Origin: Sphagnum magellanicum
Taxonomy: Eukaryota > Streptophyta > Sphagnopsida > Sphagnales > Sphagnaceae
Direction: 5' to 3'
DNA: 64,000 nt
Assembly: GCA_021904315.1 (NCBI GenBank)
Contig: CM038910.1
Span: 18,228,001 to 18,292,000 of the forward strand
The notes under the pieces were generated by a model, which was given only the letters and a program-made list of their open reading frames with translations, was not told the DNA's origin and made no database searches. Below are positions 21,801 through 33,170 of the stretch, piece by piece; positions within the stretch are counted from its first letter, which is position 1; every line of letters begins with the position of its first letter. The translations under genes and the position numbers were made by a program.

Positions 21801-24401
21801 TCAAGGCCGCCAGAAAGGTCGCCGGATGGAAGCTGCAGTAGTAGCAACAGAGTCATCATCTTCCTCCAAGATGGCACAAGAGATTTGATCATCAAGCTGC
21901 CCCTGTTGGACTTGCGGAATTTCAGCTTTGTCTGTGGAGTCGACAGCTGAGAGCCTTTTGTTGTTGTTTACACAACTTGTGAGCCGAGTACCATACTGCA
22001 ACCGCACTCTCTGACCCCCTGCAAAGTGTGAAGTTAGTCTGCATGTCATGGAGGTTGGCATTGGTGCCTGATCTCCAGCAGTACAACTCCCCACACTTTC
22101 TTGATCCTGTTGCAATGACCCAGGTTCAAAGTCAAGCTTCCTTGCAACTCTATGGCCACTTTTGGAAGTGCCATAATTACTCTCTGGTGATATTGTGCTC
22201 TCACCCTCATCCTCCTCATCTTTTGATGTGGAACTTAATGCTTTCTCCAACACATCAGGCTCCTCCACTGTATCTACCTTGTGGGTTGAACATTGGTGGT
22301 GACGGATTTTTTCTTTCTGGATATGTTCTCTGTCAGCAACCAAGGTAGGAGAGCTTACTGGTGGTCCTGCTGCTGTTGCAGGTTTGGGCTTTGACAGACG
22401 AGAGAGGTTTCCTGGTTTGTCTTCTCGTGGAGTGGTAGCATGAGCAAGAAGCAGACCTGCAGCATGTTGTTGTCGCAGGGATAGGGGCCATTGATCTGGA
22501 CTGGACCAACCCACAGGAATCTGCTCTTGCTGCATATTGTTGTTGCCACAGCTTCCAATCTCCGTGGTGCACATCCCAACAGTGCTCTTCACAGACAAGC
22601 TCTCAGATTGTGGATCCCTAGGATTTGAATCATTGTCAAAGATGCGGTTCTGTGACCCATGAGCTCCCATTCGTGCTGCACGCTCCAGCCAGCTCCAAAT
22701 CCATCCTGGTTTGTCAAGAATTCCTACATCATCAGTTGACCATTGGGGACCCTGGAACTTTGAGCTTTTCTTCCAATGTTGGCGAGATAGGGCATACTGC
22801 AAGGCACGCTCTCTCTTCATAGCAGCTTCTTGTCTCCTTCGCAGAATCACTTTACAATCTTGGGCTGTGCGGATGCTCGCATTCCATCCTTTAGAAGCAG
22901 GTACAACTCCCATGGCAGCAGGCTGTCGCTGTTGTTGCTGTGGCTTCTTCACACGTGGTAGAGCCTCAATTCTTGACATTTGGGTGCTGATGGACTGCAC
23001 TTCTTTCAGCTCCTGGCTTAGCATCCTCACAGGATCCTCATCATGATGTGATGATTCAGGAATTCCAGGTGCACTGCTTTTGTGATTGCTGCCACCAGAT
23101 TCATAGTCTTTTAAGGCAGCCTGGACCTTCACAGTTGCTTCAGCCTTCAGATCTTCCTCTGAGTGACTCCGTGTTGGAACTCCAGCAACATTTTCTGGAT
23201 GCAGCTGGCCATCACTGGTTGGCAATCCATTAGAAACTGGCCCTGAAGCAGTAGTTGTTACTGGACCATGAGAGCACTCTGACTGTACAGGACCACCAGC
23301 TTCAGAAGTTGGGGAAACTACACTACTTTCAGGGTGTTGATATCCAAGGTTGATGGAATGAAATGCTTTGGGAATTTTGGATTCCCTGGAGCCCCAAGAT
23401 CCTCGCCTGTCCAGTTGGCCTGTCAAACTAGTTTGCGCCACTCTTTTCATGGGCAACCTGGGAATCTTATTAAAGTGATGGAGCATGTTCTTCGAACCAG
23501 TCCTAGCAGCTGGAGATTGTGACTCTGTATCATGCAGATGTTCTGATGCTGCTGCTGCAATCTTCTGCTGCTGGGTCCTGCTCTTGGATCCATGACCACT
23601 AGTGCTTGGTGATGAACTGGGAGCTGGAACTGCTGGTCTAGTACTAGGAAGTTCAGACCCTGAAACATGTCTTGAAAGCTTGGATTTCAGATCTGGGCTG
23701 CAGTATGACCATGTCAATGTGCCATCTGGTGACCCAAGTGCTGGAATGGACACAATCTCAAAGCTTGGATGAAGAAGGGGACCATGTGGCACATAAACAC
23801 GCTTGGCACTTGGATGCTGATGTGCTCGGGTTAGTGATTCCCCTTGAGATTGAGACTGCACATGGATCTGTGAACTGTAATTTGACTTGGGAGAAAAATC
23901 AAGTGATAAAGTTGTTGCACTATCAACAAATTGGCTAGACTCCAATCTGATTGCCTGGGTGGGCACAGGGTGAGGGATTGCGAGCTCCAGGAAATCTTTT
24001 GTAGGTGGTCTGAAGGACAGGGTTTGTAGGGGGCTAGAGATTTGGAGCTCTGGAGTTTTGGCAGGCCTGACCATGGACCAGGGGCTGAAATTAGAGAGAT
24101 TGCAAGTGGCAGATTGCATCCCTTTTGGTCTACTGGCGATGGATTTACCTCGGGTAATCTTGAGCACACTGGGTGGATGACATGCAGCTGATTTGTTAGC
24201 CACCACAGCAACCACATTCTGCAGGCAGGCAGCATGGCAATGAAGGTGTCCATGGTCAAAGACACGACTGGCATCTGTATCCTGAAAACCTGGTTCCATG
24301 TCCTCTACTTCCCCATGAGGATCCATGAATCTGCCATAGGGGCAGCATGACTGGAGTTGCTTTTTCACCACTGCAGCAGCTGACTTCACCTTCTCCTTCA
24401 T
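21801..24401 (-). CDS. IQD-like protein lacking a proper IQ67 domain
   Basis: One uninterrupted frame of 866 codons starts at the ATG at 24401; upstream codons are non-ATG. Residues 523-546 include RQEAAMKRERALQYALSRQ, followed at 565-578 by PGWIWSWLERAARM. Both are hallmarks that follow the calmodulin-binding IQ67 domain in plant IQD scaffold proteins, which work at microtubules and the plasma membrane. The IQ67 domain itself is missing. Only ATVKVQAALKDYE at 422-434 resembles the first half of one IQ motif. The rest is Ser/Pro/Gln-rich and probably disordered. No DUF4005 motif is recognisable at the C-terminus. Usual IQD genes have introns inside IQ67; this one has none. Family assignment rests on two short motifs, so function is uncertain. 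Confidence 0.6.
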   Translation of the reverse strand: MKEKVKSAAAVVKKQLQSCCPYGRFMDPHGEVEDMEPGFQDTDASRVFDHGHLHCHAACLQNVVAVVANKSAACHPPSVLKITRGKSIASRPKGMQSATCNLSNFSPWSMVRPAKTPELQISSPLQTLSFRPPTKDFLELAIPHPVPTQAIRLESSQFVDSATTLSLDFSPKSNYSSQIHVQSQSQGESLTRAHQHPSAKRVYVPHGPLLHPSFEIVSIPALGSPDGTLTWSYCSPDLKSKLSRHVSGSELPSTRPAVPAPSSSPSTSGHGSKSRTQQQKIAAAASEHLHDTESQSPAARTGSKNMLHHFNKIPRLPMKRVAQTSLTGQLDRRGSWGSRESKIPKAFHSINLGYQHPESSVVSPTSEAGGPVQSECSHGPVTTTASGPVSNGLPTSDGQLHPENVAGVPTRSHSEEDLKAEATVKVQAALKDYESGGSNHKSSAPGIPESSHHDEDPVRMLSQELKEVQSISTQMSRIEALPRVKKPQQQQRQPAAMGVVPASKGWNASIRTAQDCKVILRRRQEAAMKRERALQYALSRQHWKKSSKFQGPQWSTDDVGILDKPGWIWSWLERAARMGAHGSQNRIFDNDSNPRDPQSESLSVKSTVGMCTTEIGSCGNNNMQQEQIPVGWSSPDQWPLSLRQQHAAGLLLAHATTPREDKPGNLSRLSKPKPATAAGPPVSSPTLVADREHIQKEKIRHHQCSTHKVDTVEEPDVLEKALSSTSKDEEDEGESTISPESNYGTSKSGHRVARKLDFEPGSLQQDQESVGSCTAGDQAPMPTSMTCRLTSHFAGGQRVRLQYGTRLTSCVNNNKRLSAVDSTDKAEIPQVQQGQLDDQISCAILEEDDDSVATTAASIRRPFWRP

Positions 24402-24434
24402 AGCCACCACTATCCACAGCACCACCACGACCAC

Positions 24435-26060
24435 ACCTACTCCAAAACCATCAGGAAAAAAAATATTCTGTCTGACCTTTCATGAAGTTAAAGCTTTGAA
24501 CTTACTAGTCTGCTGAAACTCTTGCACTAAAAAATAAGAACAATACATGAACTAGCTGCTGACAACAAAGTTGCCACTCATAGAGAAAGAAAGAAAGAAC
24601 AAGTCATTACCAAGGTTTGCATTATAGAATGCTGCTCATCATGCTGTTGAACAAGTTGCCATTTCCAGGCTTTGTCCATGCAGAGTATGATGATAAATTG
24701 CAGCAATTCTCCTTGCAACAAAACAGGATGCTGATGTTAGGTGCCAGAAAATTGTGCAGTTGCCAAGCTCCATGTTTGTTAAATCCTCGGTTCAGAAACT
24801 ATGACACTCAGCATCAACAACACGTTGCTACTCTTGTTTGCTACTCTTGTAGATGATGATAATCTAATGATTTGCACACGTGATGAAGAAGAAGGCAGCC
24901 ATCATCTTCTTCGACAAATTTGTGCATGTCAATAAAGGATCATTTCTATCTCCGTAACAAGCTCCCAAGGAAACTGAATCAATACGCTAAGGATCAGGTA
25001 AAGCTAGCATTAACCATGAATCGTCAATCAGCTGATGACATGATACGCTGCACAAACTGGCCAGGCTAAGGTATGAGACGACGACCTAAACTGAATCCAA
25101 GAAACCAGGCTAAGATATGAGAAGGGGAACAAGCCAGAAGAGTGACGTCTTGAGACTCAAACTCACTCCCCGCAAGTGTGGGAGATGCATCAGAAAGGAA
25201 GTTATCAATGTGCAGGCAATTGGTTTTGGGAATCCATGTCAAGCGACATGGTGACAACAAACCCAAATATCGTTTTACACAAAATGCAAAGCCGACATTG
25301 CATTGAAACGTCGAAACCCAAATGGGTCGTTGCTAAGGCACTACTGACAACCAGAAATTTTGAAGAAAAATCATAAACGTGGAGGATGAGGAGGAGTACA
25401 CGCAGCAAAAGGAGATGGGTATAGCAGCAGATTGTTATAAAAGCAAGAACAGCTGCACACAATAAGCTTTCACGACAACAAGTCTAGCCACCAGCTTGCC
25501 ATGAGGGGAAGTAAAGAAGGAAAAAACAGAAGAAACAAAAGTGCAGAAAAGCTGAGATTGAGAAAGTGGAAATGGTCTAGCGCATTGAAAAGAGAATTAA
25601 AGAACACAAGTGTGAGTAGGGGGAGCTCCTCAGCCCTGATGGCACGATAGCTAGCTAGCTGCTCCGGCTACTGCTGCTACAACGAAAAAGCTGCAGTTTG
25701 CTGTGTCTGCTGTGCTTTGTGAAGTGGCAGAAGAGATGCCTGCCATAGCCAGCAACAACAACAACTATGTCACAGTCCTACCATCACCTTTTGCCGGCAA
25801 TAACGGAGCTTGTCCTGTTCTTGTTTGATTTTTCTTTTTCTTTTTCTTTTCTTGGGTCACCTCCTCACCACCACCACCACCATCATCATCATGCCCCTCT
25901 CTCTCTCACTCTCACTCTCTCTCTCTGCACTGCTGCTGTGTTCTGCTCATGATGTGTTTCTTTCTCATCAAACCCACTTGTGCTTTTCTCATTGGCTGGC
26001 TATAAATCTCTCTCTCTCTGTGTCAGTCAGGGACAGAGAGAGAGAGTAAGGGAAGTTAAG
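24435..26060. other. Upstream region of the IQD-like gene
   Basis: No protein gene is supported. On the minus strand a donor-like CTTG|GTAATG near 24610 and an acceptor-like TTTCAG near 24515 would allow a 5' UTR intron. From 25860 to 26050 lie CAC, CAT and CT/GA microsatellites. On the plus strand ATTGGCTGGCTATAAATC at about 25990 looks like a CCAAT-TATA pair followed by a CT patch. No plus-strand gene follows it. Confidence 0.4.
25860..26050. repeat. CAC/CAT and CT/GA microsatellite cluster
   Basis: CAC and CAT trinucleotide runs at 25866-25893, CT-rich runs at 25897-25926 and 26008-26022, and a GA run at 26035-26047. Such pyrimidine patches are common near plant promoters. Confidence 0.7.
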
Positions 26061-27812
26061 TACATACCTACCAGTGTTGGGCGGGTATCAACTTTTGAAC
26101 TTACCAGCTGGTGCTGGTAGGTATCAAATCTTTTTCTTTTAGCCCAGTTATTGAGATTTTCTTTTTTTCTTTTTTTTTCCGGGTCCTGAGTAAACTGGCA
26201 GGGTCTGCAGCTGGGTATCAATAACCTTCCATCCGGGTATTTAAGCTTCAAGTTTTAATAACTTACTTGGATGATTGGAATTTCATCCAGGTAGATTACC
26301 TATCACTACTACTAAACTCTAAACGTGCCCATGATAGAAAATATAAAAGTACAAAACAAAATTATTTTCAGTTTTTAAAAGAACTCTATAACTTTTACCT
26401 TGTCTAGGCAATATAATTGATAGTTTTCAAGGAAGGTGATCAAGAATCAATACCAGGTAATTATTTACCTTATTTATAATTGGAAATCATTACCCAAAAT
26501 AATTAAGAATATTCATTAACAATGGGTATTATTACTTTGATAGTGAAACTGATAATCAACAACTCTAAATTTTCAAACAAAAAAAAAGGGGGGGATAATC
26601 AACCCCAGCCAGTTATGAGAAAAAAGAAATAACCAACCAACACCAGTCTTTGTACTATCTGCTTCTATTTGGACTGCCCAATTGCCCAACCAAGATGGGT
26701 CTGGTGATGACCTAAACACATCTTGGAGCTACCTAAACACAAATTTTGTGTCTTACTATACACGATTTGAGTGTGTAATGTACACTATGCGGCATATTTA
26801 AGAGGCATACCATGCCCCCTAATGCCCATTACATGCCCAAAATGTGCATAATAATATCCATAATTTAAGTTTGGGCATCATCCATCTTTTCCCCCAAAAA
26901 GATGGATTGTGCCAAGGATAAACAAGGAAAAAAAAAGGGCAAACAATACTTTTCTACTATTTGCAATAAGGACACATAGCTAATTTCTCGGCCTCAAATC
27001 AATATAGCCCTAATATTAAACTAATAAGCCATAGAAAACAAAGCATTCACAACAAACTTCCAAAACAAAGCACACTTCCATTTGACACATCAAGCACAAT
27101 GAACTTCCAATGTTCATTATTGACACCCACTAAAGACACAAATGCACACAAACATTAAAAACATAGACATTATAAACACAAACACACATACTAAAGACAC
27201 AATACATTTAATAAACATAGACATCAAAAAAATTCACCTCACAGGCACATGCAAAGTTAGTGGGTTTCAAGAAACCAATCTATGGATCAGATGGCCAAAT
27301 TTTCTTGACAAATATCAATTTGTCCATATTGTCTGTTTGGAAACAACTTCTATGAAATGTAGTCAAAATGCCAACAATAGAAAAAATACATTCTATCTTG
27401 ATTTAACTAGCTAAGATGCCAATAATATGTCATGCTACTATAACAATGGATGGAAACTTGTTTTGTTCTTTGCACCACCAAGATAAAGCACACTTGCAGT
27501 TTTTTACATCAATAGGATACCAACAAAACTCAACAAATTATCTTAACACTAGGTTTATAAAAGTGTATACATTTGTTGTTGTGGTGTGAAACAAATCTTC
27601 AATGTGAGCTTGAAATTAAAGATTTTTTATTTCTTGAACATTAGCAAGCATCAACAACTTGGTTCCTTCTACCAATAAAGGCAACAACAACTCTTCATCA
27701 TATATACCAACAACAACATTTTCATGACCTAAATATGTGGTGACCAACTGTATGTTTTTAACATTGGTTCAAACATCAAAGCCAACATATTATGGCATCA
27801 CTTCTTATCAAA
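26061..27812. other. AT-rich spacer
   Basis: No gene is supported. 26064-26290 is another block with repeated GGGTATCAA, ACCAG and CTGGTAGG words. From 27050 to 27250 the sequence is rich in ACAC/CATT words without a regular repeat unit. Confidence 0.5.
26064..26290. repeat. Dispersed CTGGTAT/ATACCAG-rich repeat, copy 3
   Basis: Contains ACCAGTGTTGGGCGGGTATC, ACCAGCTGGTGCTGGTAGG and two further GGGTAT words. More diverged than the copy at 63311. Confidence 0.35.
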
Positions 27813-28611
27813 TGTGACGCACTCCCAAGTCCCTTGTTAGACCCAAAAGGGATCCAGCTATGTCAAATTGCGAAAGTAGTTTGGGACTTGGAGCCGTTCC
27901 CAACTTCCAGCACTAAAAGGGGGTAGAAGGGGCGTGCTGAAAGCTCCGGGATTAGACTAGGTTGAGGGACAAGCTTACTTAGTTATCGGTCCTGCATCCA
28001 AATCCAACCAACAAGTTGGTTAGAATTCATTTTGCACCTTTTTAGTGTTGGGACAAGCCACGGGCAACTTGGAGACGGGCAACCTTCCCCCATATAGTAT
28101 TCTCTACAACTCTCTACCACATCTACATCCAAATGGCTCTTTTTCCTGGGACTCTCGACTTTCAAAGTGGAGTCCCGAAATTGTCCCAGTTTTGACTCCC
28201 GGGACTTCAGACGGTCATAACTTCTCGCCCCGACTTCAAATCGGGACGAGGTCTGAAGAAAAGTTGTAGCTCTCCTCAAGAGCTTTCCAACGATGTGTCA
28301 CACTTTGCCTGCAGACACCAAGACCCGGCCGATTCCCGACTTTTAGTGGTCAGGAGTCAAATTGACAGTTTGACTCCCAGCCCTTCTTTTGACCATAACT
28401 TGTGATGTAGATGTCTAAATGGCTAATGTGAGGCCATTTTAGACATCTACACTTCAAGACCTTTTCAAAAATATAAAAAACACCTCCAGGCGAGGTGTTT
28501 TGACCCCTGCAATCGCATTCTGAGTTTTCGGGAATCCCGGAGGACTCCCAAGTCCCATTTTTGGGAGTGTGAGTGGCGACCTCACATTTCCCTCAAAGTG
28601 GGGTTGCGACA
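27813..28611. mobile_element. Possible solo LTR or non-autonomous element
   Basis: This 799-bp block is clearly more GC-rich than the AT-rich sequence on both sides. It starts TGTGACGCACTCCC and ends GGTTGCGACA, so it has TG...CA ends with partly inverted tips, as in an LTR. CTCCCAAGTCCC occurs near the left end and again near the right end (about 28546). No open frame suggests a protein. A clean 5-bp target duplication is not present at these borders, so borders and type are uncertain. Confidence 0.35.
28407..28450. repeat. Hairpin: GTAGATGTCTAAATGGC inverted repeat
   Basis: A 17-base arm at 28407-28423 is repeated inverted at 28433-28450 with one extra T; the loop is about nine bases. It lies inside the GC-richer block at 27813-28611. 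Confidence 0.75.
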
Positions 28612-30049
28612 ATGTACATGATGGATGCATCTTGAATATTTTGTTGCAACATTGTTGCAACATTAATAATGTTTTTACAATTAGTAAATGCAAATATTTT
28701 GGCTATATATAAAGGTGACATTCAAAGGTGTATAATGATTAGATTCATTACGCCAAAACTTGACATTTATGACTATGACAAATATGATTAATGACCATTT
28801 CTAGTCATACAATCATACAATATGAAAAAATATAGGGTTTTATAAGTGGGCTTGCAACTGGGTTTTCTAATTGCAACGAGCATTTGCAAGTCATGATATT
28901 TATACAACCTTGAGTGCTATCAGACAAATTGCAGCAGTTGTAGTAGACATTTTATGTTATATACAATATTGTATATACGATGCAACTCATATGCAACTAT
29001 ATGCAACTTTTTTCTAACTAATTTCCATGTCAAATTCCCACACACATTCCAACGTGGCAAATGAAATGCCAACATGGCATTTCATCCATTTGTCAACAAA
29101 TGATGTATGTTAATACCTTTTACAACTATTTTACAACTAGTTTGATGAATATAATCTTTAATTATTTCATTCATCCATTTGAGTAATGAATTTTGTTCCT
29201 ATCCTTTTGTAACTAACTTATAATTAAGTATGAAAAGAAAATAAAGGATTTAATGATTAATTTGCAACTAGGTGTTTAAATTTGGGTTTCAAAGCAATTG
29301 TATGGTAGTTGATTTTAATAATACTAAACAACTAAATTGCAACTTACAATGCAATTATCCAAACTTCACACAACCATTATCATGTTAACCTAATTATAAT
29401 AGATAATGTTGAATTACATTGGACATCATTATTTATAAACATGAAATGGATTTGGAACTTTAAATACATTTCCATTCCATGTTGAAGAATACATTACAAA
29501 TTTTTTTTTAAATGTTTCTATCAAAAGATAATTTAACTCTGAATTTAAACATAATGCCCAAGTTATATATAATAAACATTTTTCTCTATCTAAACAAAAG
29601 GTCAAATCATAAAAATGATGACCCACAACAATCAAATATTGACATTTAAAACATTATGTTTCATAAATGATTTTTTTTCTATTTTTGTTGAAATGGGGCT
29701 TGAACCGTGCAATTTCTTCAATGCACCTTATCGACTTGAAATCTGCCATGTTATGACATTTAGTTCCACATGTGAAATGAAATCAATAACATATCATAAC
29801 ATTGTAATGTCAAAAATATGTAAATAATCCTTTCAACTTGAATAAAACTAGTTTACAAATATTGCCATTAACATGCAATTTATTTGTCACTAAAATACAA
29901 TGTATAAAACATTGATACAAACTAAACTATAATTTGTACACTTGCAAATAAATCAAATATTGTGCTTATAATTAGGTAAATTGAATCATAATTTTATGTA
30001 TTTTTGAAAAAATCTTACCTTGTATACATAATTTTGATGTACATCCAAA
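28612..30049. other. AT-rich spacer
   Basis: No gene is supported. A perfect 11-base inverted repeat (ATGAAATGCCA) with a three-base loop lies at 29061-29085. TTGCAAC/CAACTA words are frequent from 28640 to 29370. Confidence 0.55.
29061..29085. repeat. Perfect 11-base inverted repeat
   Basis: ATGAAATGCCA, spacer ACA, then TGGCATTTCAT. Confidence 0.75.
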
Positions 30050-30690
30050 AGTAAAAACCTTCAACATTTAATAGTAAGAATAAGAACCTTCAACATCCAA
30101 GAACAAAAGGAAGAACCTTGAATATCCAAGAGTGAAAACGAGAACTTTTAATATTTAAAACTAAAAGTAAGAACTTTGAACATCAAAGAATAAAAACAAT
30201 AACCTTTAACATCAAAAAGTAAAAGTAAAAACCTTCAACATTCAAAAATATGAACAAAAACCTTTAACATTCAAATGAACAACAAAAAACTTCAACATTC
30301 AAAGTATGAACAAGAACCTTCAACATTCAAATGAAACAATAAAAAACTTCAACATTCAAAAGCAAGAGCAAAACCTTCAATCTTTTTAAGAGCAAAAACA
30401 AGACCTTTCAATCTCCAAGAGCAAAAATAAAAGCCTTCAAGTTCTTTAAGAGCAAAAACAAGAACCTTCAACCTCTAAGAGAAAAAACAAAAACCTTCAA
30501 CCTTTTTAAAAGCAAGAACAAGAACCTTCAACCTCCAAGAATAAAAACAAAAGCCTTCAACCTTTCTATGAATAAGAACAAGAACCTTCAACCTTCAAAA
30601 GAAAAAACAAAAGCCTTCAAACTCTTGAAAAGCAAGAACAATAACCTTCAACCTCCAAAATAAAAAACAAAAAATTTTAATCTTCAAGTT
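30050..30690 (+). repeat. Degenerate ~30-bp minisatellite
   Basis: About 20 diverged copies of a unit like GAACCTTCAACCTCCAAGAG followed by CAAAAACAA run head to tail. In the right half (about 30370-30660) alternate units resemble each other more, which suggests a ~61-bp dimer stage of growth. The unit length near 30 would keep a reading frame, but stops occur and no open frame crosses the array. Confidence 0.7.
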
Positions 30691-33170
30691 ATTTAAATAA
30701 ATAATATAACTTATAACAAACTTTTAGTTTTAATTCTAAATTAAACAAACAAAAAAATCTTAGTTATAACACATGATATGAAAATTGCATCACCAAAAGA
30801 CTATGAAATACACAAAATGTTTGAATAGAAAGATTTTTTAATAAATTCATCTTGAATTTCTTGACAATAAGCATAAGCACATGAAGGTTGTTGATGCATT
30901 GAGGCAAATTTGTTGATATCTACCATGTCACTTGTTTAAAGGTTTTCCGCCCAAATTTCAGATTTTTAAATTTCAAATTTTAAGTTGAAATATAGTTGCA
31001 TATTAGTTGCAAACAAGTTGAAATGTCATATATCGGTGGAAATGCATACACGTGGCATGATTGTATGTGTTATTCAAGGTCATACATTTGTTGTAAAATA
31101 ATCGTTGATTAGTAACCAAATTTATCTTAGTTGTGATGTAGTTGTTACATGCGACTAAAATGCAACTTGTTAACAAAGTCAAACATGGTTGACTATAACC
31201 ATATATACATTGTGTACATGGTATTATAAAAATATACATCTTGCAACTAATTTGCAACTATAATATAACTCTTTGATTTTCTAACGTGGCATTTTATTTA
31301 TTAATTTGTTGTATTTCCATGGGACAGTTGCAATGTAATTATATATTAGTTGTTTTGGAGCTCTTGTTGTAGGGTAGTTTAATAACTATGAACACAAATA
31401 CTCATATTGATATAGGGCATGTTTTTGTGCTTGGTTGAATTTTTGTAACCATGGATATGACTACATGATTAAAAGTTTTCATGGATAGGAATACGTGACT
31501 AAAAATCTTTTTCATGAACACCATATGATTATTTAATAATATATAATTTCAAACATTAAAAATGATTAAACAAGAATACAACTAGAAGGTAGACATATGT
31601 ACCTAGTAAGCATATTATAAGCTTGTAGATGATCAAACACATAATTATTGCACGAGTAAATAACTAATACTTTATAATTTTTAGAACTTTTGCCTTAGAG
31701 TCACTAATTATTTAATGTGAATTTATGGATAGTGGCTAAAACAAACTTCTGGGAAATTTTTTTCATTTTAAAAAGAATTCCCAAAAAATGGAAAACAAAT
31801 TGCCAAAGTTCTTGAAACCATAAAATTAAATAAAAAGTTGATGCTTAAAATATAATTAAAACATATAAGTTGAAACTCTTGCTCAAAGATTTATTTAAAT
31901 GAATATCTTTTTTCAATTTTTTGACATTAAATAATGAAATATATTCTTCTTAATGATATCCAATGAATTTCAAAAGAAATCTACATGCCCCAAAATGGCA
32001 TTGTTTTTCATGTTTCCATATGATGGCTACCAAAGAATATAAAATTTGATCTAAATTAGTAAGTTATCAAAATATTTAGTCATACAACTTGGAATTGTTT
32101 TATATATATTCACATTTAATGAATTGAATTTTTTTAAAAATAAGATTAAAATTTACTACTCATAGTAAAATTTGATAAAAATCTATGAAATTAATAAAAT
32201 ATGTGTATAAATTAATAATTATGACATTTAAATCATTTTTATACTTTGTATAAATTTTTCAAATGTTATATGTTTCATAGATAACATATTTTATAATTAA
32301 AAATAAATTTAACACATGGTCATAAGTACAACATTTATACCATTTTTATTGATTCATTATATTTTTAAAAGCTGGGAAAATTATATATATATACCCTACT
32401 CATAACCTTACCAACCTATCATACTACCTACCCTACATATCTATAAGTAGGTAGGAAGGTAGGACTCATATATATATACCAAAAAAACCATGTTGATTTT
32501 AAATATGTTTATTTACAAATTGTTTTATGAAAAAAAAAAAAATCTTCAAGATATCATTCTTGTTCAAATGTATGAAATATTGAACATTCAAATGCATTTT
32601 CAGTCAAATTACTTGATATTTTTGCTAAATGTTTTTTATAGTTGTGTAAATCTTGGAAAAATCTTTAAGAATGAAATTTGTTTTTTTTCATTTGGACAAA
32701 GTATGAAAAAGATAATAATGGTCAAAGTTGGGTACTTTTATATGCGACAAAGGATGATGGGAAATAATATTGTAAATTTATCCCATATTCTTTGTCATCA
32801 AGTTCAACTTTGGAAACTATATAACTAGGTGCAAAAGTATTGGTCTATATGCAATATACGCACCAAATATGTTCAAAGTGCAAATATTACTTGTGACGAG
32901 CCAATCAAGAAGGCTTGTCACCAAAAAATAAATAAGCTAATCATAAAAATCTGGCAATTTTCATTTTTTTTCCTTCAAAATCTGGTGAATTTGGGTTTTG
33001 TTTTAAATTCAAATCCTTTAGATAGGTCGAAATCAAAATTTTGAGGATGAAATTTGGTGAAATATAGCCCAAAAAAAGACGCTGGACCCATCTGAAACAC
33101 ATAAACCTAGGGATGTTCCAGGGGTTCTCTCCAACAAAAGCCCCGAGGTAGAAGGTTTCAGTTCTAAACA
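30691..33170. other. AT-rich spacer
   Basis: No gene is supported. An open frame of 112 codons at 32490-32828 has low-complexity AT-rich composition and no family features. CTACC/GGTAG words at 32390-32470 can pair as a short hairpin between TATATA tracts. Confidence 0.55.

Noticed and set aside
30050..30690. CRISPR-like array
   Set aside because: Units are contiguous and diverged with no unique spacers, in a plant nuclear context; it is a minisatellite.
32490..32828. 112-codon plus-strand open frame
   Set aside because: AT-rich, Phe/Ile/Asn-heavy composition typical of chance frames in AT-rich DNA; no motif.
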